A DNA stretch of 64,000 nt from Larkinella insperata (GTDB taxonomy: Bacteria > Bacteroidota > Bacteroidia > Cytophagales > Spirosomataceae), in the NCBI RefSeq assembly GCF_026248825.1, contig NZ_CP110973.1, forward strand, positions 3,429,001-3,493,000, read 5' to 3'. Every line of letters begins with the position of its first letter. Positions within the stretch are counted from its first letter, which is position 1. Of this stretch, positions 31,945 to 40,236 are shown piece by piece. The notes under the pieces are model-generated. The model did no database searches. It worked only from the letters and a program-made list of their open reading frames with translations, and was not told the origin of the DNA. Both the position numbers and the translations under genes were made by a program.

Positions 31945-32172
31945 TCAGCGCCGGTCGTTGATCGCCAGCAACGCTTCGGCGGCTGAGGACAGAAAAAGTT
32001 TGGACAGATTGGCGGTGTTACCAACGTAGATTTCGTACGTGTCACTTTTCAGCTCCGGCAATAACGCATCCGCCACGATGGCGGGCGAAATACCGTTACT
32101 ACCACCGATTTCCTTCGGAAAATCTGGCCATTTAAACTCGATTCGGCACTCCTGCTTACGAATAATACGGTG
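31945..32172 (-). pseudogene. C-terminal remnant of a short-chain dehydrogenase
   Basis: About 75 codons open on the minus strand with no start codon and a TAA immediately upstream (32173-32175). The frame reads like the last quarter of a DltE-like SDR, with SPAIVADALLPELKSDTYEI, then YVGNTANLSKLFLSSAAEAL, then AINDRR and stop. The Rossmann and catalytic parts are missing. The following 32173-32280 holds only an 8-bp inverted repeat (ATAGATTC/GAATCTAT). Confidence 0.45.
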
Positions 32173-32275
32173 TTAAGGTGCGTTTTCATAGATTCGATTA
32201 GTGAATCTATTTATAAGTTGTGCATACCGACGGTGCATAGAAAGCACATGATCACTCTCTTTTTGGCACTGGCAC

Positions 32276-32306
32276 AAAAAAGAAAGCCGCTCGTCAGCGG
32301 CTTTCT
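32276..32306 (-). terminator. Terminator of the M16 peptidase gene
   Basis: Stem AGAAAGCCGC/GCGGCTTTCT (32281-32290 and 32297-32306) with a 6-nt loop. Read on the minus strand it is followed by a T run (complement of 32276-32281), 28 nt beyond the stop at 32334. Confidence 0.8.
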
Positions 32307-32333
32307 TTATGAAAAACTCAATGCGAGCGAATG

Positions 32334-35231
32334 TCATCGATTTTGTTTCGTCGACGAGGCACCGCCCAGAGCGGCTGGCGTCGCGGTTCCTTCCGCTACG
32401 GCCGGGTTGCCTTCTTTGTCGAGTTCGACAACCTCGTAACCCAGTTTTTGCAATCCCGGCTTGATGGCCGATTTGTTACCAACAACGGTGATGATCATGT
32501 TGTTGATGGGCAGGCGTTTTTTAGCAATCGCGTCGATGTCTTTCTTCGTGATGTTTTTCAGAATCTGGCTTTGCTGCTCCACGAAGTTGCCCGGCAGATC
32601 ATAATCAATGATCTGATTCAGGAAAAGCGCTTTCTGGAACGAGGTTTCGTACCGCAGGGCATCCCGTTGACCCACTGAGCTTTTCAGGAACGCCAGTTCG
32701 GACTCGGTAATCCCGTTCTTGCCGTAGTTGGTAATTTCTTTCATGAACTCAACCACCGAGCTATCCGTGGCCGCGGCTTTGACACCGGCCTGGGCCGTGA
32801 ACGGTCCGGGTGTCTTGGTGCTGCCGAACGCCGAGCGGGCGCCGTACGTCCAGCCTTTGTCTTCACGCAGGTTCATGTTGATGCGGCTGTTGAAAGCTCC
32901 GCCCAGAATGTAGTTGGCCAGCCCCGTTTTGTAATAGTCGCCCGTGGCATCAAACGGCAGATCCGTCAGGTAGCCAATCCGAATTTCCGACTGGGCGGCT
33001 TTGTCTTTGTCGATCAGATAGATCCGGGTTTTATCAACCTTTTTAGCCATTGCCGGTTTGGGCAGGGTGACGGGTTTGGCTTCCCATTTTTTCAGGAAAT
33101 CGAGCTTCGGCAAAATCGCAGCTTTGTCGACATTGCCCACCACAACCAGGTTCGTGACAGAAGGGGAGAAGTTTTTCCCGTAAAACGCTTTAACATCATC
33201 CAGCGTGATGCTTTCAACGGTTTTAGCGGTTCCGCTGGTTGGAATGGCGCGGATGTTGTCGTTGCCGTACAGCAGTTTGTTGTACGCTTTGTTGGCAATG
33301 ACAACCGGCTGCGTGCTCTGGCTGGCAATCAGTTCGAGTTGCTGTTTTTTCAGACGATCGAAATCGGCCTGGGCAAACTTGGGGCGGAACAGTTTCTCTT
33401 CCACCAGCGCCAGCGTTGCGTCGAGGTTTTTGGTCAGCGACGACACCGACACCTGAATTTCTTCGGTGCTGGCGTAAATCTGAATGCTGCTACCGAGTTT
33501 TTCGAGTTTTGCATTGATCTCTTCGTTGCTGAAATTCTGCGTGGCTTCGTTCATCAAAGACGCCGTAAGCTGGGCAATGCCCGCTTTGGATGGATCGCTG
33601 GCCGACAGCGTATGACCGCCTTTGACGGAAAACACCAGCGTCACTTCGGGCACTTCGTCGTTTTTGGTTCCGATCACTTTCAACCCATTCGGCAGTTTAT
33701 CGGTCCAGAACGGGGGCACTTTAACGGCCGGGTTGGGGCCGGATGCCGGTTTTTTGCTGCGGTCAAACGAGTCTTTGGCCTTGGCATACTTCAGGCCGGT
33801 ATAGCCGTAGTCGGGCGATTTGTAACCGGTTGTGTCAATGGAGTAATTGTCCGGATGGGCTACAATTTCTTTCTGATCTTTGGGATATACCGTCAGAATA
33901 ACGGCTTTCTTATCCTTGATGTACTGGTTGTAAACCCGCATGATGTCCGCTTTTGTAACATCCTGATACCGTTTCATCTCTTTCGGCAGGTAGTTGGGTG
34001 AGCCGGTAAACGTCTGGAAGGAAGCCAGTTGGGAAACCTTACCGGCTACACTCGACAAATAATTGATGATTTCGGCCTCGCGGGTGGCTTTGAATTGCGC
34101 CAGATCGTCGTCGGTGACGCCCCGTTTTTCAAACTCGGCCAGCGTGTTGCGAATAATCGTTTCGGTGCTGTCCAGCCGCATGTTCGGGAAGGGAAGGACG
34201 GTAAAGGTGATTTCGCCCGCCAGTTCCTGGGCCGGATGGCCGACATTAGCCTGCACGGCTTTCTCGGTTTTAACCAGATTTTTGTAGAACAGCGAGCTTT
34301 TGCCGCCCCCCAGAATCTGCGCCAGCGCATCCAGCGGAGCTTCGTCGGGGTGGAAACGCGGTACCGTTGGGTACACCATCCGCAGCATCGGAAAACGAAC
34401 GTTGTCTTCGTAAGAAACGTACCGGTCTTTATCAATCACGGCGGCTGGTACCTTGGTTTTGGTGACTTCCGGCCCTTTCTGAATACTGCCGAAGTATTTC
34501 TCCACCAGTTGCACAACCTGCTTGGGATTGACGTCCCCACCCACGGTCAAAACCGCGTTGTTGGGGCCGTACCAGCGCAGAAAAAAGTTTTTCAGGTCAT
34601 TGACGTTCACCCGGTTCAGGTCTTCAATGTACCCAATCGTGAGCCAGGAGTAGGGGTGGCCGTACGGGTAAAGGTTTTTGGCGGTGTATTCGTACACCAG
34701 ACCGTACGGGCGGTTGTCGTAGTTCTGACCGCGCTCGTTTTTGACGGTGGCGCGTTGAATTTCAAATTTTTTCTGGGTAACGGCATCTAGCAGAAAACCC
34801 ATGCGGTCGGCTTCGAGCCACAGCGCCCGTTCCAGTTGGTTGCTGGGTACGGTTTCGAAGTAGTTCGTGCGGTCGGCGTTTGTAGTTCCGTTCAGCGTTC
34901 CGCCGGCTTCGGTGACGATCTTAAAGTGTTCATCGTCAGCCACGTGGTCGGACCCCTGGAACATCATGTGCTCAAAAAAGTGGGCAAAGCCGGATTTGCC
35001 AATTTCCTCCCGGGCTGAGCCAACGTGGTAGGTCACATCGACGTGCACAATCGGGTCCGAGTGATCTTCGTGGATAACGAGCGTCAGACCGTTGGGCAGG
35101 ATGTACTTCTGGTACGGAATAATCAGTTCGCCGTCCTTACGGGTTACGGTTTCAACGAGTTTGGTTTGCGAAAAAGCCAGGTGGGCAACCATCAGGCCCA
35201 GGAACCCCAGGCAATAGCGTATTTTTTTCAT
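32334..35231 (-). CDS. Secreted two-domain M16 metallopeptidase
   Basis: A 965-aa protein with a signal peptide (residues 1-21). Two insulinase-type halves are present: the first has the active site HFFEH (His84, Glu87, His88), with a downstream Glu in WLEADRMG. The second half (about residues 510-940) has the M16 fold without the zinc motif. Such pitrilysin-like proteins sit in the periplasm and degrade peptides. The promoter region contains TATAG/CTATA inverted repeats just upstream of the ATG. Confidence 0.9.
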   Translation of the reverse strand: MKKIRYCLGFLGLMVAHLAFSQTKLVETVTRKDGELIIPYQKYILPNGLTLVIHEDHSDPIVHVDVTYHVGSAREEIGKSGFAHFFEHMMFQGSDHVADDEHFKIVTEAGGTLNGTTNADRTNYFETVPSNQLERALWLEADRMGFLLDAVTQKKFEIQRATVKNERGQNYDNRPYGLVYEYTAKNLYPYGHPYSWLTIGYIEDLNRVNVNDLKNFFLRWYGPNNAVLTVGGDVNPKQVVQLVEKYFGSIQKGPEVTKTKVPAAVIDKDRYVSYEDNVRFPMLRMVYPTVPRFHPDEAPLDALAQILGGGKSSLFYKNLVKTEKAVQANVGHPAQELAGEITFTVLPFPNMRLDSTETIIRNTLAEFEKRGVTDDDLAQFKATREAEIINYLSSVAGKVSQLASFQTFTGSPNYLPKEMKRYQDVTKADIMRVYNQYIKDKKAVILTVYPKDQKEIVAHPDNYSIDTTGYKSPDYGYTGLKYAKAKDSFDRSKKPASGPNPAVKVPPFWTDKLPNGLKVIGTKNDEVPEVTLVFSVKGGHTLSASDPSKAGIAQLTASLMNEATQNFSNEEINAKLEKLGSSIQIYASTEEIQVSVSSLTKNLDATLALVEEKLFRPKFAQADFDRLKKQQLELIASQSTQPVVIANKAYNKLLYGNDNIRAIPTSGTAKTVESITLDDVKAFYGKNFSPSVTNLVVVGNVDKAAILPKLDFLKKWEAKPVTLPKPAMAKKVDKTRIYLIDKDKAAQSEIRIGYLTDLPFDATGDYYKTGLANYILGGAFNSRINMNLREDKGWTYGARSAFGSTKTPGPFTAQAGVKAAATDSSVVEFMKEITNYGKNGITESELAFLKSSVGQRDALRYETSFQKALFLNQIIDYDLPGNFVEQQSQILKNITKKDIDAIAKKRLPINNMIITVVGNKSAIKPGLQKLGYEVVELDKEGNPAVAEGTATPAALGGASSTKQNR

Positions 35232-35374
35232 TGTATAGCTGATGAACTATACAAATTAACCAAAATATGACCACGTTTAAAAGGCGCAACGAACAAATCA
35301 ACGGGGATAAAGTGCGGTCAGATGACCCGACAACGGATTGAGCCAGTGCGTAAATTTCCACAAAGGACAGTTAT

Positions 35375-36085
35375 TTACTTGAGGGTGCTTAGTCCACCAT
35401 CGACGCCCAGGATCTGGCCTGTCACCCAGTTGCTTTCGTCCGACAACAGAAAGGTAACCATCCGGGCAATGTCTTCCGGGGAGCCGATGCGGCCCAGGGG
35501 ATGACGTTTGCCGGCGGCCTGGATTCGGTCGGGGGCTACCAGCCCGGCGGAACTCGCCAGTGGGGTGTTGGTCAGCGAAGGCGCCACGGCGTTGAACCGG
35601 ATGCCATAAGGCGCGTACTCGGCTGCCAGCGACTTGGTTAACCCTTCAACGGCTGACTTGGAAACGCTGATGGACGAATGAAGCCCGAAACCCAACTGGG
35701 CCGCCACCGTGCTGAACAGCACAACGCTGGCCGATTTGCTTTGAATGAGGGACGGTACGGCGGCCTTCAACAAAGCGATGGCACCCAGGACGTTTACGGA
35801 AAAGTCGTCCCGAAAGTTTTCGAGCGTCAAGCGGCCAAAAGGGGCCAGCCGGATGGTACCGGGCGCATAGACCAGACCGTGCAGCGTTGCGGGCAACTGG
35901 CTTTTGTCCGGTTCGGTCGCTGTGCTGGCGTCCCAGGTGATGTGTATGGATTGAATTCCTTCCGGCTGTCGGCGGCCCAGGGTAAACAAATTTGCCCCCT
36001 CAGCTTGAATCAACTGGGCCGTTGCCTGACCGATGCCCGACGAAGCACCCACAATCAGGATATTTTTTCCATCGAATGTTCTCAT
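35375..36085 (-). CDS. SDR family oxidoreductase with atypical active site
   Basis: About 236 aa from the ATG at 36085; a longer frame to 36208 adds 41 untypical residues. The NAD(P) motif is GASSGIG and the C-terminus GQILGVDGGLSTL is standard. However, the usual Tyr-x-x-x-Lys is Ile-x-x-x-Lys (SSISVSKSAVEG), although the Ser position (LFST) is kept. Either the enzyme uses a different acid/base, or it is not a classical dehydrogenase. It lies 143 nt upstream of the M16 gene on the same strand. Confidence 0.8.
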   Translation of the reverse strand: MRTFDGKNILIVGASSGIGQATAQLIQAEGANLFTLGRRQPEGIQSIHITWDASTATEPDKSQLPATLHGLVYAPGTIRLAPFGRLTLENFRDDFSVNVLGAIALLKAAVPSLIQSKSASVVLFSTVAAQLGFGLHSSISVSKSAVEGLTKSLAAEYAPYGIRFNAVAPSLTNTPLASSAGLVAPDRIQAAGKRHPLGRIGSPEDIARMVTFLLSDESNWVTGQILGVDGGLSTLK

Positions 36086-36475
36086 ACAAAGAGAAACCTG
36101 TAAAAGTCGGTGGTGTTTAATTAAAGTTAAACAAAAGGAGGAGTGAGACGAAAGGGCGATAACGGGAGCTGACTGAAAAGAGACGGTATTGCAGTCTGGA
36201 TAAAACAAAATAAGCCCATTAGAAATCTAACAGGCCTATCCTACTAACCTATGATGAAATAGTATTCTACAGGACAATACTATTAAATTAGTTTGATCCA
36301 ACTATACCGTGCTCTCCTGCTCTTTTAAAATAGTTAGGTGGCAAAATCGTTAGAAACAGCTCTTCTACCGCTTTAAGGTTCAGGAGAGAGCAGGAAAGTA
36401 TTTCTCAGCAAACTACACTATTTTGTTAAAATTAGACTATTGTACCTACCCGCAAACGTTTTTATTCCGTAACCA
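36086..36475. other. Intergenic region upstream of rhaT
   Basis: No gene seen. It contains a perfect 8-bp inverted repeat ATAGTATT/AATACTAT (36259-36266 and 36276-36283) and a distant pair CTCTCCTG (36312-36319) / CAGGAGAG (36381-36388). One of these may be an operator or part of the rhaT leader. Confidence 0.4.
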
Positions 36476-37513
36476 ATGGCTGTAATTTGGGGTGTTGTTC
36501 TGCACGCAATCGGAGGGTTCGCTTCCGGCAGTTTCTATTTGCCATACAAAAAAGTCGAGGGCTGGGCCTGGGAAAGCTATTGGCTCGTCGGGGGGGTTTT
36601 CTCCTGGGTGCTGGCGCCCCTGATTTTTGCCCTGGTTACCGTACCGAACTTGTTTGAGGTACTGGCGGCCGCCCCAACCGAAACCAAATGGTGGTCTTAC
36701 TTCTGGGGAGTACTCTGGGGATTTGGGGGGCTAACGTTCGGGCTCACCATGCGGTATCTCGGCCTGTCGCTCGGCATGGCGGTAGTCATGGGGCTTTGTG
36801 CGGTATTCGGAACGCTGGTACCGCCCATCTGGCTGGGGCAGTTCGGCGACCTGATGCGGACTACCTCGGGACAGGTGATTGTGCTGGGTCTGGCCATCTG
36901 CGTGTTGGGAATCGCCATTTGCGGCATTGCCGGGATGATGAAGGAAAAATCGGTAACGGAGGAGAAAAAGAAGGAAGCCGTTGCTGAGTTCGACCTCAAA
37001 AAGGGGGTACTGGTTGCTATATTCTCAGGCGTCATGAGTGCCTGTTTTTCGTTCGGCGTAACGGCCGGACAACCCATTGCCGAACTGGCCGTGCAGAACG
37101 GTGCCGACCCGCTTTTTATGAATTGTGCCCCTTATGTTTACATTCTGCTGGGCGGTCTGACTACCAACGCCCTGTGGTGTATTTACCTGAACATCAAAAA
37201 TAAAACCTACGGTGATTACCGCAACGTTTCGGCTCCGGCGGTGCGGAATATTGTCTTCTGCGCCCTGGCTGGCATCACCTGGTATCTGCAATTCTTCTTT
37301 TACGGCATGGGCGACAGCAAAATGGGTGAATACCGTTTCTCGGGCTGGACGCTGCACATGGCCTTTATCATCGCTTTCAGCAGCTTCTGGGGGCTGTACC
37401 TGCACGAGTGGCGGGGTGCCAACCGCCCGACCATGCGTACAATCACCATTGGCATCGCGACGGTGGTGTTTTCCACGGTTGTTGTCGGAATTGGTAATTA
37501 CCTGGCGGAGTAA
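36476..37513 (+). CDS. rhaT: L-rhamnose/proton symporter RhaT
   Basis: A 345-aa protein with about ten membrane segments over its whole length and the RhaT-typical start (GFASGSFYLPYKKVEGWAWESYW). It carries NCAPYVYILLGGLTTNALWC and YLQFFFYGMGDSKMG, both family hallmarks. It brings in L-rhamnose with protons. No rhamnose catabolic genes are adjacent here, so the transporter may serve a distant pathway or a related sugar. Confidence 0.88.
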   Translation: MAVIWGVVLHAIGGFASGSFYLPYKKVEGWAWESYWLVGGVFSWVLAPLIFALVTVPNLFEVLAAAPTETKWWSYFWGVLWGFGGLTFGLTMRYLGLSLGMAVVMGLCAVFGTLVPPIWLGQFGDLMRTTSGQVIVLGLAICVLGIAICGIAGMMKEKSVTEEKKKEAVAEFDLKKGVLVAIFSGVMSACFSFGVTAGQPIAELAVQNGADPLFMNCAPYVYILLGGLTTNALWCIYLNIKNKTYGDYRNVSAPAVRNIVFCALAGITWYLQFFFYGMGDSKMGEYRFSGWTLHMAFIIAFSSFWGLYLHEWRGANRPTMRTITIGIATVVFSTVVVGIGNYLAE

Positions 37514-37654
37514 GAAAAGTAGGGATTGGGTATGCTCGGATGATGCCTGCGTGCGGTTAATTGGCCACCTGGTGAAAAGATGGGATCAATGCTACGGCGG
37601 TCGGGATGAAATGAGTATCTTCAAGCCGTTTCTCAACGACCGTCCTGTTTTATC

Positions 37655-37909
37655 ATGATGTTTTACTGGATTGAACTGGCTGGATGGCTGGGGGTACTGT
37701 CTTACCTGGCGGCCTACCTACTGCTTGCCCTGCGAATCCTGCGCGCCGATACACTGGCCTACCATTTTCTGAACGTAGCTGGAGCCATCGGGTTAATTAT
37801 CAATTCACTACACACCCACGACCGGCAGAGTATTGTGGTCAATGTGGCCTGGTTGCTGATCGGGCTTTGGGCCACCTACCGCATCTACCGGCCCCGGCAA
37901 AGCTTTTGA
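37655..37909 (+). CDS. CBU_0592-type small membrane protein
   Basis: An 84-aa protein (a second Met is adjacent) with three hydrophobic segments (WLGVLSYLAAYLLLAL, FLNVAGAIGLIIN, VVNVAWLLIGLW), as in the CBU_0592 family of small inner-membrane proteins. Function unknown. The following 170 nt show no gene on the plus strand. Confidence 0.7.
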   Translation: MMFYWIELAGWLGVLSYLAAYLLLALRILRADTLAYHFLNVAGAIGLIINSLHTHDRQSIVVNVAWLLIGLWATYRIYRPRQSF

Positions 37910-38078
37910 CCGTTGCAGAAGCTGCAGCGCCCGACTTTTATACGCTTCAAGTTTCGGGCCGTAATCCGATGTTCCCGGGTAGTCGAAGTCACTCAATCCG
38001 GGCAACAGGAAACTTCATAAACCGCAGAAAGCTGACCAACGCCCGCCGGACCGGTTTTTGGCTGGCAGTAACTACCGT

Positions 38079-38957
38079 ATGAACCGACGAAATTGGATAA
38101 AAAGTGCCGGTGTGGCCGCCCTGACCGCATCGGAAACCCCAACCGTCCGCAACCGGCCCGTTCTGACGGTTGCGCACATGACCGACGTACACATCCGTGC
38201 GGGCGACCGGGCACCGGAACGGTTCACCAAGGTCCTCGGAGATATCCGGAAACGGAAGGTGGATTTTTTCCTGAACGGGGGCGACTCCATCCACGCGGCT
38301 GACTACAAGGACGTGACCCGCGAACAGATGCTGGCGCAGTGGGCCATCTGGGACGACTGCATGAAACCCGTCCGGGCGTCGTACGATGTCTACAGTTGCA
38401 TCGGAAACCACGATCCGTGGTGGGCAGCCCCGTCGAAAGACGATGCAATGTACGGAAAAAACTACGTGGTGAAGCGCCTGAACATTCCCGGTCGGTATTA
38501 CAGTTTTTCCCGCAAGGGCTGGCATTTTGTTGTTCTTGACGGCAATAATCCCAACGTCTCGCTGGATGCCGAGCAGTTCGACTGGCTCAGAAACGATCTG
38601 GCCCAGCTGGCGCCCAATACGCCGGTGCTGCTTATGTCGCACTACCCGATACTGGGCGTAACGCCCCTGCTGGCGGGCGGTGGTCATTCGGATTTCAAGG
38701 CGTTAAAAGCGCTTTTTTACCAACACAAAGACAAGGTGAAAGTCTGCCTGAGTGGTCACCAGCATCTGCTCGATCAGGCGGTTTACAACGGCGTTCAGTA
38801 TTATTGCAACGGGGCCGTGAGCGGTTTCTGGTGGGAAAAAGGCGACGCCGAATCCGCCGGGCCGTATTATTACCAGGAAACTCCGCCCGGTTACGCGATT
38901 CTGGAGTTATTCGCGGACGGCACCGTGACGAACACCTATTACCCACATTTCTACTAA
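38079..38957 (+). CDS. Secreted calcineurin-like metallophosphoesterase
   Basis: About 292 aa from the ATG at 38079, giving a Tat-like start (MNRRNWIKSAGVAAL). The metal-binding motifs are complete: HMTDVH, NGGDS, GNHD, SHYP and SGHQH. These enzymes hydrolyse phosphate mono- or diesters with a bimetal site; the signal suggests a periplasmic location. The AlkP-superfamily gene starts 5 nt after its stop, so the two form a phosphoesterase operon. Confidence 0.88.
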   Translation: MNRRNWIKSAGVAALTASETPTVRNRPVLTVAHMTDVHIRAGDRAPERFTKVLGDIRKRKVDFFLNGGDSIHAADYKDVTREQMLAQWAIWDDCMKPVRASYDVYSCIGNHDPWWAAPSKDDAMYGKNYVVKRLNIPGRYYSFSRKGWHFVVLDGNNPNVSLDAEQFDWLRNDLAQLAPNTPVLLMSHYPILGVTPLLAGGGHSDFKALKALFYQHKDKVKVCLSGHQHLLDQAVYNGVQYYCNGAVSGFWWEKGDAESAGPYYYQETPPGYAILELFADGTVTNTYYPHFY

Positions 38958-38962
38958 TCCCG

Positions 38963-40216
38963 ATGTTTTCTTCCAAAACCGTATGGCTGTTTGTTGCCAG
39001 TTTCCTAGTCGCTCAGATGAGTTGGGGGCAGACCGATAAGAAAAAGGCCCTTTTCGTCATTGTCGACGGTATTTCGTCGGATGTAATCGAGAAAATTGCC
39101 AAGCCGAATCTGGACGCAATTGCCAAAGAAGGAGGGTACGCCCGGGCGTACGTCGGTGGGCAGAAAGGGACTTATTCGCAGACGCCAACCATTTCGGCAG
39201 TGGGCTACAACAGCCTGCTGACGGGTACGTGGGTGAACAAACACAACGTTTGGGACAACAGCATCAAGGCCCCGAATTACCACTACTGGACGATCTTCCG
39301 GTTTTTCAAAGAACAATACCCGCAGAAGAGAACCGCCCTGTTCTCGACCTGGCTCGACAACCGGACCAAACTGGTGGGCGAAGGGCTGGCGGCCACGGAT
39401 CACCTGCGGCTGGATTATTCCTTCGACGGCTTTGAACTAGACACCATTCATTTTCCGCACGACAAACAGGTGGAATACATCCACAAAATTGACGAAAAAG
39501 TGGTCGATGAAGCCGCGGCTTACATCCGGCGGGAAGGGCCGGATCTGTCGTGGGTGTACCTGGAATATACGGACGACATGGGGCACAAATACGGCGATAG
39601 CGAACAATTTCACCGCGCCATCCGGATAATGGACGATCAGATGGGCCGGTTATGGAAAGCCGTCAAGGAGCGGCAGAAAATGTACGGTGAAGACTGGCAG
39701 GTGTTTATCACAACCGACCACGGTCGGAGCCCTGAAAACGGCAAAGGTCACGGTGGGCAGTCGGACCGGGAGCGGAACACCTGGATCGTGACCAACGCCA
39801 AAGACCTGAACCCGTATTTTAAGAAAGCCGTTTCCGGAACGGAGGTTCCGGGCGTGGTGGACATCATGCCGACGATGGCCCGGCACCTGAACGTTTCCAT
39901 TCCCAAAGAACAGGCGTTCGAAGTTGACGGTATTCCGTTGACGGGCAAATTGTCGATGACCGACCCGACGGCCAAGAAAGAAGCCGGAAAAATTGCGCTG
40001 ACCTGGCAGGCCGCCGACCCGGAAGGCACCGTCAAAATCTGGCTTTCGACCACCAATCATTTTGAGGAAGGTGGTCGCGATCTGTACCTGTTGATGGACG
40101 AACTGCCCGTTAAAGCCGAAAAAGCCCTGCTCGACGTCTCAAAACTGCCGACCGGTTTTTACAAAATTGTACTGGAAGGTCGTTATAACAACCTGAACCG
40201 CTGGATTGTGGAGTAG
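38963..40216 (+). CDS. Secreted alkaline phosphatase superfamily protein (NPP-like)
   Basis: About 417 aa from the ATG at 38963; a longer open frame reaches back into the previous gene but lacks sense. A signal peptide ends near SWGQ. The AlkP-superfamily metal site is visible: VIVDGIS (Asp), a nucleophile Thr in TPTISAVG, YTDDMGHKYG and TDHGRS (Asp-His). The overall pattern is that of nucleotide pyrophosphatase/phosphodiesterases or sulfatase-like hydrolases. It follows the metallophosphoesterase directly and converges with the PSD1 gene. Confidence 0.82.
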   Translation: MFSSKTVWLFVASFLVAQMSWGQTDKKKALFVIVDGISSDVIEKIAKPNLDAIAKEGGYARAYVGGQKGTYSQTPTISAVGYNSLLTGTWVNKHNVWDNSIKAPNYHYWTIFRFFKEQYPQKRTALFSTWLDNRTKLVGEGLAATDHLRLDYSFDGFELDTIHFPHDKQVEYIHKIDEKVVDEAAAYIRREGPDLSWVYLEYTDDMGHKYGDSEQFHRAIRIMDDQMGRLWKAVKERQKMYGEDWQVFITTDHGRSPENGKGHGGQSDRERNTWIVTNAKDLNPYFKKAVSGTEVPGVVDIMPTMARHLNVSIPKEQAFEVDGIPLTGKLSMTDPTAKKEAGKIALTWQAADPEGTVKIWLSTTNHFEEGGRDLYLLMDELPVKAEKALLDVSKLPTGFYKIVLEGRYNNLNRWIVE

Positions 40217-40236
40217 ACCGCTCGATTACCGCCGGT

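Noticed and set aside
37808..38005. Minus-strand frame reading like a protein end (DYGPKLEAYKSRAL)
   Set aside because: It could be a remnant, but it has no start, no family I can name, and runs on into the CBU_0592-type gene antisense.
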